A DNA stretch of 64,000 nucleotides from Todiramphus chloris collaris (lineage: Eukaryota; Chordata; Aves; Coraciiformes; Alcedinidae): the NCBI GenBank assembly GCA_025345505.1, contig JANVCC010000026.1:700873-764872 (forward strand), given 5' to 3'. Both the position numbers and the translations under genes were made by a program. The number at the start of each line of letters is the position of its first letter. Positions within the stretch are counted from its first letter, which is position 1. Below the pieces are notes generated by a model. That model worked only from the letters and a program-made list of their open reading frames with translations, ran no database searches and had not been told where the DNA came from. This document shows, piece after piece, positions 1 through 13,666 of the stretch.

Positions 1-65
1 GTTCTCAGTGTCACATTTAACGAACGGGACCTACGGAGAAGTCTGTGCTGGATTTCTAACCAAAC

Positions 66-163
66 CTTTTCTCCTGGTTGTCCCAGGTTTCCAGCTCGGC
101 CTGGATCTCCAGTCTTTCCTTCACAACCTGGTGACCCTCTGACTCCTGCCAGTCCTTTCTCTC
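66..163 (-). CDS. COL4A3: COL4A3 exon 29
   Basis: Residues ~715-747. It completes a split Gly codon from exon 28 and then reads [19 protein letters not shown], ending at PGEK in phase 0. The Cys in GSPGCEG matches a Cys in human alpha3 at the same place (GSLGCPG). The donor is AAG|GTTTGG. It is the last COL4A3 exon in the window. Confidence 0.9.
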
Positions 164-3100
164 CTGCAAAGGGAACTCAGCATCAGTACAGACACCATGG
201 TTAGCACCCGATTATACAGTTATCACACCATTTTACAGTGAGTGCTGGTGTGGATGCAGTTATGAGCCTCTGACACTAGTAGCTTACAGGAGCTGAAGAC
301 AGCACCTTGATTTCAGAGTCAATGTGACTGCACCTTGTTCCTTGCACACTCACTCAACATTGACTCTAACACTGCTTGGTTACTTGCTTCAAATCAGTTA
401 AAATGGTGGGATTTGTTTTTTTTTTGTTTGGTTGGGTTTTTTTGTTTGTTTGGTTTGTGTGTTGTCATTATTTTGTTTCTGGTTTTGTTGTTGTAGTTAT
501 GTGGGGTTTTTTGTGTGTGGTTTTTTTGGTTGTTTTTTTAGTGCAGCCATTCTGATGTCAGTTCCCTACTTTTTTCCTTAACAAGCAGCTTCATAATAGT
601 TTTAATATCAGAGCTTGCTTTCCCCTTCCCCCCTCTCCATTTCCTGACAGGATGATGTGAATTTCTTAGTATTTTTAGTGCCCAAAGAGGGGCATAACTT
701 GATGTGAGGAACATCCAAATTCACAGCATTCAAAGTGCTTTCTGTTACCTGCACACTAGAGCAGGGGTTGCGCTGTACAGAACCAAACCTGATTAACAAT
801 GCAGAACTGACACTGACACGGCTCTGTCTCTGTAACACAAACCCAGGTGAAAAGGATCCATCTGAACTAAGTGTGGCACTCAGATGAACTGTACCTGTTT
901 GGGCAACGTTCCAGGAAGCATCTATGCTTTAAATTATTTTCCTACTGCCAGCTTTGATAAGTGATTCTCTGAAATATGTCAAAATATTTCAAACTTGCAA
1001 TTTATAAGCCTTAAGGCAGTAAATTACAAGAATGCTAAAAACACTTCCCTGCCTGACTAACATTCAGTGATTTTTAACATAATGATTGCTTTTAATGTGG
1101 ACTAGAAAACACAGTGAAGTTGATTTTTTTTTGTTTGTTTGGTTTACTTTTTCTTCAAGATGATCCAAAAAAGTATTTTACCTTTTGGACCTGTGTTTCC
1201 AGGAAATCCAAGCCCTGGAAAGCCCGTGTCACCTGTTGGCCCTGGATGTCCTGAATCACCTGGCTGACCTCTTGCTCCAACTCTACCTGTACAAAGCAAA
1301 TAAGTAAGCTGTGATGTATCTTTACAAAGCAAATAAGTAAGCTGTGATGTATCTTACCCCAGAATATCAACTTGTTCAATCTAGGTGTGTCATAGCAAGG
1401 ATGCCTTATGGGAAGCCTGAATGTCACCTACAGTGCATTCAAAAATTCTGCAAAATCTAAACCACCAGCAACTAAACCAATCCCACCTAGAGGCCAAGCC
1501 CTAATCCTCCCACAAAAGGAAACTCAGGTTCTTAATATCTTAGAACAATGCTTGTTAACAGTCACATCAAAATGAACCCAGAAACTTAGTCACACAGCCA
1601 CTTTTTTGACTGTGCCTCTGCAAAGCATGAGAAGGACCAAGGGCTTCAGGAATATTAAGAATGCTTTAACCTGATTTTGTTCCTTCTGTTTGGAAGGTTG
1701 CAGCAGTCCCAGCATAATTTAGGGTACGCTTTTGTCAGAGTTATGCCAGAGGCACCTTTCTGCATGTACAAGCTGTGGCTTATGCACCAGATGTTTCTGG
1801 CTCTTGGCAGAACCAAGTCATAGCATGGGACCACTTGGAATCTCTGCCATTCTGCACACCATGGCCATGGCCCCATGTGCTCTTCCCATTCGCATCCACT
1901 CCCCCTAGTTTTCTTGAAAGGCAATGTTAAAGCTCATTCCAGAATTTCTGTACCACAGAAATCCTTTTTAGAGTCATTTCAAAGTAACCCAACAGTTTTA
2001 CCAGGCCAGAGCTGGGAGAGGAATCCCAGAAAAAAAAAAAAAAATCTCTGCTTTTCCCTGTATTTAGTGCATATGTACTGACCAGGCACTCCTGGGGGTC
2101 CAGGTAAACCAGCTGGTCCTTGAGGTCCTGGCAACGCAGGTAATGGAGTTATCCTACTGGTCTCTCCTTTCAGACCTTCGGCAAACACAGAATCAAAGAT
2201 TACAAAGGCTTACAGTTTGGCAATACGTAACCTTAAGCATTTTAAAATATTAGTGCTCAACCTTCCAACCTTAATTATCCTATGACCCAAAGACTTTAGC
2301 TATTATCTCCAGCAGGACTAAAGCTGGAACAACGCTGTGGAAATCTCATTGCAAGAAAGACTTCCAGTGTTTCATAAATTATGTCTTTGACTTCAGTCTA
2401 GCTCTGCAACTTCAATCAAGTGCTCTTGAAGGCAGGTAAAACATGGCAAAATAGGAAGTTACAAACCAGCATCTCCAGGTAATCCGGGTGGACCAGGTAT
2501 TCCTTTAGAGCCCTTGAAACCTCTTATTCCTGGTGGTCCATATCCTGGAAGTCCAGGAAGCCCCATCTCTCCAGGAAGCCCAAGACTGCCGGGTAATCCA
2601 GGTAGTCCTCTATCTCCTTTTGAACCGGCCAGTCCCTATTAATGATCACACACGGGTGTCTACCAGGCGTTACTGGCTTCCAGCACCACTGCCCAATTCC
2701 CGGCCTGACTGTAAGCTTGTGTTACTTTAGTAACAGAGTAGCTCTGCTGATTTAAGAGCAATTCTTCCTCTGATTTACTTGTGATTAAAAGAACACAGGT
2801 ATTAATATCCATGGTTACAAATAGAGGGCTATTAAGAATGAAATAGTACAAATAAATACAACACCTTGACCTTTCAATCGCTGTGGCATTACACCGTAAA
2901 CTTTTTTCTTTTTAAAACAGGTTTGGTAAAAGCCCCACCTCAGCTCTGATTCTCCCTGAACACTCTGGAGTCAGGCTGAGGGACAGTTACAGCTGAATCA
3001 CTTTTAAGTTTCTCAGCCAACACAACACAACAGTAATTGTGGGGTTTTCTTCCCTGCTTTACAAAGCCCTGCACTAACAATTCTAGTTTTAGGGTTAGTC

Positions 3101-6100
3101 CTCCCAGCTTTTGTGGTTTTTCTCAGCCCTGTCACTCCTAAAGACTGAAGAGAAACTATTTGAATTATTATTTCCTTTTAGGCATTATAAGTAGCCAGGA
3201 AACTGCCTTTAAAAAAAAATATCTTATTCATCATAGGAATCCAAGATAAAGCTCCAAAATAAATATCCAAACTAACACCAGAATGGACTGCCGAGGTTCT
3301 TCAGCAACATGCACCTTCATTAGACTCATCTCTCTCTGGTATCACGTAAGAACATTTACTCTCATTCTTTTACAAGTATTAGTTATGCATATTGGTTGCT
3401 ATAGCTGAGCACAGCCCCCCTATATCAGGTAGAAGATATTCAGTTAAAGCATCTGAAGAGATAAACAGACTGTTGTACAGGACAGAAACACTGACTTAGG
3501 GTTTCATGAATTCTGCATTAATTGCACAAAGTGCATACCCACCTCTTCGCCTTTAGAACCCTTGGATCCCTTAGCACCAGGTCTTCCCAGAAATCCACTT
3601 GAACCTTTTCTTCCTCTGTCTCCCTGGACCCCTGGATCTCCTCGCTCACCTTTTGGCCCTTCTGGATACACATATCCTGGCTCACCTTTTGATCCTTTAT
3701 GTCCTTGATCACCTCTAAAACCTGGAGGTCCCTGGAACAGATAAATCAAAAGAATTTGTCATATGTCAAGTGTTTCCAGCCTTTCTTTTTAAATTAAATA
3801 CATGAGAGTGGTTCTTTCTGTGCCCACCTGTATTCCTTGTGACAATACACCTCAACGAACAGGCTTGCTTGGTTTGGTTTGTGGGGGTTTTGTTTGGTTT
3901 TAGTTTTGTTTTGTTCTTTCTTTTTCTTTTTCTCCTGCCTTTACTCCTTTAGGCCCTGGCTATCATCTAATTTCTGCTACTGTAAGGAGGAATAGTGAAG
4001 GAGCATTGTATGGATCAGACTTAGCTACCTGGTTGTGCTTTGCTGGCACAAAAAGAAGGACAGGGAAGTACCATAAGATCTAGTTTGATGTTTCTCCTCC
4101 ACATGGGAATATCTCACCAGGGATGTCATAACTACAAACAGAGCCAACTGCAGCAGTTAACTTCTCTCCCTTCTTTCCCACTCAGGGTAGGAAGTGGGTG
4201 CTCTATCCCAGCCAAAACCAGTACAAGCTGAAAGCACACTGGGATCTAGTGATCTTGGGCTCATGAACTGTTGGGATCCTTCTGGAAAAGCCTGTTAACA
4301 GACTCGTTCTGCATCTGTATGGCAACCACCATAATGAATACTTGGGCATGACATGTTCTACAGGACGGCACTGACTGCCAATTCCCATGAACAATTACTA
4401 CTACAGGCAAAAGTTAGAACAACCCAACAGTGTGTCTGGGGTGGCAGGTGTCAGCCTTCCTTCTTCATAATGTCTCCCAAGAGGGAGTGTCCTCTGGACC
4501 CCTGAAGAGGGTATTATTAGAAGCAAGTTTCTCCACACAGCAGAGGCTTTAGCAAGTCCCAAGTAACAAGAGAAGTCACAAGACTGATGTAGATCACAGC
4601 ACCCAAAACTCCGTACGTGCTTTACAGCCACTGACACAAATCCAGAATTACATAGGTGAACAGAAGTTAGCTGTGAACTACCCATGTGAGGCAGAGGCAG
4701 CAGCCTAGCCCTGGTGAAATGCTGCAGCAGAGGCTGGTCACACAGGTTAGTCACATCTTCTGCAATGCCTGGCCTGAACTTCTTGCTGCCCGGAGCGAAG
4801 AGGCTCATGGAAAGCTAGGTCAGCCATATGGTACAGTCTCTACCTAGGCCTCCCATGCAGACACACTCTTACCCCAGAAACAAAAAGTGTTCCAACAGGT
4901 CGAGGGAGGTTCTCCTCCCCCTCTACTCTGCACTAGTGAGACCACAGCTGAGTACTGTGTTCAGTTCTGGACTCCCCAGTTCAAGAGGGACAGGGAAATA
5001 CTGGAGAGAGTCCAACAGAAGCTATGAAGATGATGAAGGGACTGGAACATCTCTCTAGTGAGGAAAGGCTGAGAGCCCTGGGGCTGTTTATCCTGGAGAA
5101 GAGAAGACTGAGAGGGGATCTTATGAATGGTTACAAATACCTGAAGGGTGGGGGTCAAGTAGAAGGGGCCAGGCTCTTTTCAGTGGTGCCCTGGGATAGG
5201 ATGAGAGGTAATGGTAGCAAGGTGAAACACAGAAAGTTCCACCTCAACAAGAGGAAAAACTTCTTCCCTGTGAGAGTGACAGAGCCTGTCCTAGGCTGCC
5301 CAGAGAGGTTGTGGAGTCTCCTTCTCTGGAGACATTCAAGACCTGCCTGCATCTTTTCCTGTGTGGGCTGCCCTGGGTGACCCTGCTCTGGCAGGGGGGT
5401 AGGACTCGATGAGCTCCAGAGGTCCCTTCCAACCCCCATCATTCTATGATTCTATGAGAACTGTTGACATCACCCAGTATGATACCACATGTAACATCAG
5501 CCATGAGGTTTCTTGTGGAATCTGAAAAATAATCTGAAAAACCAAAGTCTTACTTGAGCTCCTGGAAACCCTGGTGCTCCCGGAGAACCTGGAGAACCCT
5601 TTGGACCTAGAGTGCCTTCTCTACCTGCAAAAGAACAGCATATTTTGTGAAGAAAACTGAAAACAAGGACAGGGATTTTGACAGGCTCTGATAATCACAG
5701 CCAGCATTGAAGGATTCTGCTTGGCACTTTGGCTGCATCCTCACAGACTGACCTGGCTTCAGGCTGCACCTAAGGCTATCATCACTCTGACTTCACCTCT
5801 TTCAGGGCTTGTGCTCCTGTCAGTGGCTGGAGCTGCACTGGGCTCTCACACTAGCACAGCCTCAGGGCTAGTTCAAGGCCTGCATGCTGCAGACATGCCC
5901 ATACTTGATTTCTCAAGCTAAAAGCAAAATCACTGGCTTTTTCTACAGTCCCAATAGAAATAAGAAGGTCATTTACCAGGCATGCCATCCTGGCCGTGTG
6001 GCCCAGGAGACCCAGGAAGACCAGGCATTCCAGGAATATAGCTGCAATCAGTACACACCAAGGCTTCATCACCTAGAATGAACATAATTCAGCAGCAAGT

Positions 6101-9100
6101 CACTCCCAAGCTTAACTGAAGTGTCACACAGTTTGCTACAGAGGATGGCTAGCAATTTTTGGCTAGAGAGCCGTAGAATCACAGCCTTAATTTTGTTGGA
6201 AAGTTATTTCTAGCACAGTACAAAACTACCTGCGGTCAGAGAGTGAATCAGAACTCATTACTGGTAATCATCTAAAAATGACATGTTTTTCAAGACTAGT
6301 TTTTGTAAACATTTGGATACAGTCACTCTACTGGTAAGTGAAATTCTCTCGAAGGAAGAAAGAGACACAGGCTTCCCACTAACAGGGCTCCAAAACAGCC
6401 TGGGTGGCTTTAATGGCTAGCAAGTGGCAAAGAGATTCAGCAGCTCCTGTGGTGAAATTTGCAGAAGGAACCTTCTCTCAGAGAACAACTGCTAGTGTAG
6501 AACATAAGGACATCCATAACAAATTTTCTTACATCTCCCAACTCGGCAAATGGCTTAAGAGGTAGATTAACTTGAAAATTTCACACGGATCCATGAGTAT
6601 TACTGGATTGTACCATCTGCTTCTGAGTGATAGCTTCCTGAAACTGACCTTTTATGCCAGTGTCTCCCGGATGTCCTGGAGGTCCTGCACATCCTGGCTC
6701 TCCAGGAAGTCCTGGTGGGCCAGTCCTGAAGGTCACTCTACCTGGTAATGAAAAGAACACGGCACCATTACATCAGCAGATTATTCAGACAATTCTTTAG
6801 TTGTTGAGAGAGAAAAAGGGGGAAAAAAAGTTGCAGGGATGAGCTGGAGACAGTATTCTGATCCTTACAGCCCCTTACAACTTGAGATATTCTCTGATTC
6901 ATTTAAAAGAGAGAACTACCTGTAAAATCCAAAACTTCTGTAACTGGAGGAACATGAGGATAAATATGGCAATGCCAAAGTAAATCTCAGCAGACTGTTA
7001 CATCCATCTCTCTAGACTTTAAAGAGTATCGTCCCTTCCAGGGAAAGTATTTCCATTTTCTTTGAATGAACAGAAATATAAGTCTTTCTTTTACCACAAA
7101 AGGAAGGGAAACTTGCTTTTAATCCTAAATTATTAATGCTGTTCATGTAACTTTGACAGAATTCTTCTGCTGTATTTACTATTACTTTGGAAATACAGAA
7201 TATGTGTCTTCCCAAGGTAACACATTTAGGGGTAGATAATTAAAAAAAAAAAAAAAAAAGAGAGAGATAAAAGAGAAGCACCACCTTTGGTGCATTGGTT
7301 TAGCCAGACTAGTTTTGGCCATACCACATATTAAAAAACATGATGCTGTTGGTACTCCTAGTTAAAGAATGATTATATTTTTTGCACTATGACCCCTGGA
7401 GGCAAGGAAGTGATGTCTCTAGCTTTCAGATTAGCGCCTTCTGACCTTAGTTTCATGGACTTACTATAACCTTTGGAAGAATTAATTTTAAGAACAAATT
7501 TCCCCCTGTTAGTCTTTCCTGGTTTTATGTAGCAGATTTTTATGGTCACAGTTACACAAAAGGGTAAGAAATCTTTATATTGGGAAGTCATTGTATCTTC
7601 CCCACAGACTTTCAGTAGCAATGGAGCACAGACCTTCACTACATACATACATACATGTTTTCATCAATATCCTAAACCAAAATTTCCAAAGAGAAATGAT
7701 GTTCAACCATATTACTCAAAATATACTCTGAAAATAACGTCTTGACATAAGCTCATATATTATATAGTGACATGGCTCTGGATTTGTTCATGTTCATTGT
7801 TGCTCTTTATGCTGGGAGCGGAGAGATGCAGCAGCATATAAATTCAGCAAGAGCAGGCAAAAGAAGCAACTTCATTAATTTACAACCCCGTTTTATATAC
7901 CCTAGCCCCATAGGGCGATTGGTCAGTGATCACCCAGCTCCTAGGGTGATTGGCTAAAGTCCTACAACACCTATTTCAAAATATTTTTCCAATGTACCAT
8001 AAACAGAACTTAGCAAAACACCATGTGTTTAGTCTAGTTTACAAAACCGTCCTACTGTTTCTCACAACACGTGTGAGAAAGGCAGGATTCTCACCGAATA
8101 TTGTGAGAACCTAGGAAAATCCCTCAGCTAGCAGCTTTTCAGCATCCACAGTTCATGATATATACAATATAGAAACATCACCTGGTTCTCCTGGAGGACC
8201 TGGTAATCCAACTAAACCAGGTCTGCCAGTAATACCGGGGAGTCCTGGAGGGCCCACAATGCACAAGCCAGTTTGTCCTTTCTCTCCTTTTGTTCCTTTT
8301 GGCCCAGGAAATCCTGGAGGACCTCTCAGACCAGGTCTCGACACACCTAACCAAAGAGGAAAAAATACAAAAATGGAGTTAGAGAAGAAATGGAATTTCA
8401 AAGCCAAGTAAGTGCTCAAGAGGATGAGTGGGGGACAAACATACTGAGTTCATCCCATGGATGTGTTTGGTTTGTTTTTGGGGTTTTCTTGTTTGGTTGA
8501 TTTTTATCTTGTAACACATTAAATAATCACAATGAGAATGTAAAGACATTTTAAAATGATCTTTAACCTCCCTTTAAATATTTGGCCCAGCAAAGTTTTT
8601 GGGTGACAATTTTTTACCTCTCAGAGATATGGTTAAAGTCCACAAAACTAATTTGGTTTAATGGGCGGGAAGAACAACCTATTTTATGGTTGGTGATGGA
8701 TCATGACACGTACCTGGTCTGCCAGCATCTCCAGGAGGACCCTGTGGCCCTGCAAAAGCAACATATTTAGGACTTGAGATAAAACTCTGTATATTCTGCA
8801 AAGTCACTACTCATTAATGCTGGCTGCAAACTTTGGGCTAGTGCATTTTAAGCTTATTTTCTCTTTTAAGAATTTAATTTTACCTGATTTGGCATCTACT
8901 GTTTATGCAGCAAAGCTCACTGAAATCTGGCGAGATGTGGATGTTTAGCCAGGTAGGAATAGGATCCAGGGCATTTATCTTAAGTGGGGATGGATTCAAT
9001 TACTTGAGAACCACTCAGGCCTGCAAACTACCTTTTTTTTTGCCCCTGTTATTTGCTCTAGTAAATATATCACGTCTCAACAACTCATTAATATCTTTTC

Positions 9101-12100
9101 AAGGCTCAGTTTTCCTGTTGCCATCCCTTGGAAGCAGGTATGTAGATTTATAACAACAAAGTGTATTCACTGTGTGTGACACCATCACCTGGATACATAG
9201 ATATTCATAAAGCTAGGACATCAAAACAGAGAAGTCAAGTCATAACTTGAGTTATGAGACAGAGCCTACAAGCTGCTGCCTCAGAGTTCAGCCCTTGTTA
9301 TATTGTGATACAGCTCAATTAACAAATCAGTACATTTTCATTTTACAGCATGGCCAGAATAAACTAAATAAAAACTTGCAGATCATTATTATCTTGGAAT
9401 CACAGGCAATAAAAATGTCATAAGAGAAACTCTGAAAGCTAAAAAAGAAAAAAAAAAGATTAAAAAGTGCCTGACCTTTAACAGGAGACTCACAGCCCTG
9501 ATGGCATACAAAAATAATGTGCTGATGCAGCAGTCCACTAAGGTCATGAGACAGGATGTCCCTGAGCTTAGGTGCTCAACTCAATTATCTGTGCAAAGAA
9601 GTGTGCCAGCCTCATTATTTTTAAGAGGAAATATGGCCATAAATCAATGTCTCGGGGTACACTTCAGCTCTGCAGTTTGAAGGGAGTAATTTGGAAATAG
9701 TCTACTTGTAAAGGCAGAAGCAGGTTGCTGGGTGCTCAAAACATTAGCCTTCAACGAGCCCCTTGAGTGGACAGCTCTTGCTGAAAGACTCTAGCTTTGA
9801 AGTCCCACTCACCAGGCAGGCCACGACGACCTTTCACTCCTGGAGGACCAGGCGGTCCTTCATCTCCTTTCTCACCAACCACTCTATCATAATACTCCGT
9901 CTTGAGAGAAAGATGGTAAGAAAAGAACAAACAGTAAGAATGAAGAGAGAAGCACAGCACCTCATATTGAAAATTTGTTCAGAACAATGTTACAATCTCA
10001 TTCATAATTTTGATTTTGTGACACCACGAGACCTTCACAATCACTTGGTAATTACAAGCAGGTTTCCATTAGGTTTGAGTGGGGATTTTAAGAAAGCCAC
10101 TTGTAAGGTAGTGTGACTAGACAGAAATTGCACTCATAGCACCTCTTGTTTTCTTTAAAAAGTCTTTTTAGGATTTTAAAATCAACACCTTCAGCTGTTC
10201 TGAACTGCTTGGAGGTTGCTTTAAAAATGAACTCCTGTGAATTCTTGTAACTGTTCTGGGACAGTGCAATCTCCTGCCAAAAACACTGGAACTGGTCTAA
10301 CCAGGCCCTGATTGTGCTCCCAGCTCCACATGATGGAAGGTGCCACCTCTGTGAGACCCTCAGCAACATGGGAATGTTAAGAAAGCCATGCCTCTATTAG
10401 AGCATCATGGGACACCCCATTACTGCCTCATACAGTCATTTTGGCTTACTCTAATGGTTTAGAAAAAGGACAGGATGAAGATAATTTACACTTACTCGAC
10501 CACAAGCTCCAGGTGGACCAGTGTTTCCTTTCATCCCCTGCATCAGAGGACAGAGATGAGTTGGTTCATTACAAACAATACATGATGTGACATTTGGTAC
10601 CGTTAGTACATTGCTTATAACATTAAAGAACAACTTCTGCTCCTGCCCAGTCCATCACCACCCCCTCTCTGTTCATTGCACGACTGTTCAGCCACATACA
10701 CCAAAATCTACAAGAACACATCAGCAGGCTGGACATCACTTCAAACACATGATCCACTCCAGTGAATCCTCCCTATTCCATGTTATCATTACTTATGATC
10801 TGTTAAAGTAAAACATATTGTAAACACAGTGATAAATAAAATGATGTCATAACCCCTCAAACAGACATCATCCTCATCCCCAAAAGCAACAACAAACCCA
10901 TCAACACAATACCTTAGCTCCTTGCCTGCCAGCCACTCCTGGTCTGCCCTGCTCACCCTTCTGTCCCTGCAGGTGACAGATAAATCTATGAGGACATGGT
11001 ATGGCCCAAGGCCTGCCGTGTGAAAGGAAATGTTTCACAGTGTGTGCAAATCAACATTTTGAAACACATTCTGCAGTGGGCAAAACCTGTGACAGGAAGG
11101 TATGACTGTGATAAACAGGTGACTATTACTTAGAAAATGTGTAGAAGGCTTCCTTCCTTACCGGTAAGCCAGGAGGACCTGGGGCACCTTCTTTTCCAGG
11201 TTTACCCTACAAAGAAAAACCATAAAATTAAAAAAAAAACCTGAAGAAGATCAAAAGAGGCATCATTGCATTCAAAGAGCATAGCAATTAAATGCTGTGC
11301 GTGTGACTGTATTTACTGCAACCACAAGAAGTATGGGAAAAGTTTCAAAATATGTATATATAGGATGAGACTGTATCAAATATTTCATTCCAAAATTATT
11401 TTTCCTCATATTGCTTTCAAAATGTATTTGTAATCAAAATGTTTTGTTCAGAAAATGGAAATCCACAAAACATTTTGATTTACTTGCATATTTTAGGGTT
11501 CTCTCCTGACTACATTTTAGATAAATACGCTGCCTCAAGTAAACCCAATGGTTTCAAGTGTCTTCTCCATATCCACTGGCACTATAAAGCCAGAACATGT
11601 TGAGAAAAGTACATTTGTTTTACTAAGTTTCAACAGTAGAACCTTTACAGCAAAACATACAGAAGTGCATCCACCATCAACTGACCTTTACGTCATGTAC
11701 TCATGGTATGTGAGCCTGTAAGAACAGTCATTTGACTTTCAGCTCTCTACTCTGGTTTGCTGGATGAAAGAGCTTTCAAATCTAAGAGCATTTGCTCTGA
11801 GTGAAACAAAAACTAGAAAGCAACACTAGCACAAAACTGCTTCTCAGGAAAGGCTAACAGATGTGTATTCAACTGTGTGCAGATACCTGTGCTCCGGGTT
11901 CTCCTCGGTCACCCTTTTCACTTTGAGAATCACCAGCTGGCCCCTGTAACAATACCACTCTCAGGATACACATATTTTGAGACTTGGGTTTCTTAAATTC
12001 AACGTATCATTTATAGTTTTCTTATCTTTGAAAAAAAGTCTAAAAATAAAGTACAGTTAGAATGTTATTAGTAGGTATTCTATTCCTAAGTAGTGCAACT

Positions 12101-13634
12101 ACTGGGCTTTAAAGAGTAGCATTTACTAGGTGATGTTGCCTGAACATCTGGATTCAAGGGATTTACTTCTGGTCACTTACTGTAAATCCCATTGGCCCTG
12201 GAAGTCCTCTTGAGCCTTTTTCTCCTTTTTCTCCTTTCAAGTCCTATTATAGAGAAAATAAAAATTGAATAAGGTCTCTTCGATTTTTTTGGTGCTTATG
12301 ATAACACTGAAGCTATACAAATAGGAAATCCTTATGTTAAGGGCAAACTTCTCTAAGCAGAGATAGTTCTACTTAAATGTTAATACATGAGGAGCTAAAT
12401 CTGTGTATCAGCTACTGCTGTTTCAGTTCTACACAAAGATAAAATGCAAGAATTTTAATTTGTGAAGCAATACTTAAAATGAAAGCTGAATCAGAGTATT
12501 TCCTTTCTCCAGTACTCTATGTTTTTCCAATGCTTTCCATGATTACTCATGTTCCAGTAAAAACAATGAGAAAATAAACTAGGAAATGTACCTGTTGTCA
12601 GCTTTTGTGAGACTCTGGTAGCTCAGAGTCCTGGTATTTTCAGCGACAAGGCCCAGAGGTAAGCACAGCTGTGGCTTTGACAGCCATTGAGAAAATTCAT
12701 GCTGATTTGGTGAACCTAGAAGTGATTCACTTTTCCTGTATCTGGAGATCCACAGGAGGTGGGTTACTAATAAGCATTTAGCATCCACTGGCACCGTGCA
12801 GATGTGCACGGGAGTACAGAGCCCTCAGCTCAGCTGCTCTACAGACACATTCTGGGAAGAGCTCAGTATCTAACTGAACAAGCCTGAAAAACGTTAGGAT
12901 GATTAAAAGGAACTGTTATCAGAAGAATGAAGAGGAAAACATCCTCTCAAAGGAAAAACTGGTAAGATGGCTTATCTAAATGTGATGTGCAACAAGTTTA
13001 CTACCGTCATGTTGTCTGGTCCACTTAATGTCACAATAACAGTTCCTGGTGGTCCTGGGGGTCCAGTTAACCCAGGGTCACCCTTGAAAGAAAAAAAGAA
13101 AAACAGAGCAATTATGAGTAGCGTGGGGTTTGTTTTTGTTTCAAATTACTGTTGCTAAGCTTTTGACACTGTGGTAATTTTTCTGTCATTACACTAAGCC
13201 ATTCACAGAGTTAAAAATCTTCTTTGCTTGCTATTTATCTTCCAATAAAAAAGGCCTTAAGACTACTATGACAACATTTCTCCTAGCTGAATAATATAAA
13301 AATATAAAGAAGAAGTTGGCCACAAGAAGTCGTGAGTCTAAAGATGCTCTGTATTTACCTATGTTTGCGTGCTGCTGTAAGCATCTAGGAACACTGTGTA
13401 AATGACAGAGAAATGAATGTAATGCTGTGTGTCAGTATATATGAACCACTGCCCTCCTTAGCTTTCTACCCTTCCATCAGGAAGTTTATATCATTAGCTC
13501 TTACGTGAAAACAGTTTGTCCTTAAGATACTAATTGCCATATTTCCTTTCTCCAATAAAAGACTTCCACATATATGCTGAAAATTTTTATTTCACAGCAC
13601 TTCATTCCCCAAACATCTGACCACAGTGTATCAG

Positions 13635-13666
<32 letters not shown>

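Noticed and set aside
4401..4808. 135-codon minus-strand open frame upstream of the CR1
   Set aside because: No recognised domain, no Gly-X-Y pattern, and it lies in COL4A3 intron 24 without splice signals. Possibly part of an unrecognised repeat.
6165..6205. Second CR1-like fragment (TAGAATCACAGCC...TTGGAAAG)
   Set aside because: Too short and diverged to separate from chance.
8153..8181. Extension of COL4A3 exon 21 by GDVSILYIS
   Set aside because: A good donor (CAG|GTGATG) precedes it, the frame stops soon after, and exon 22 supplies the segment homologous to human GDIVFRKGPPG.
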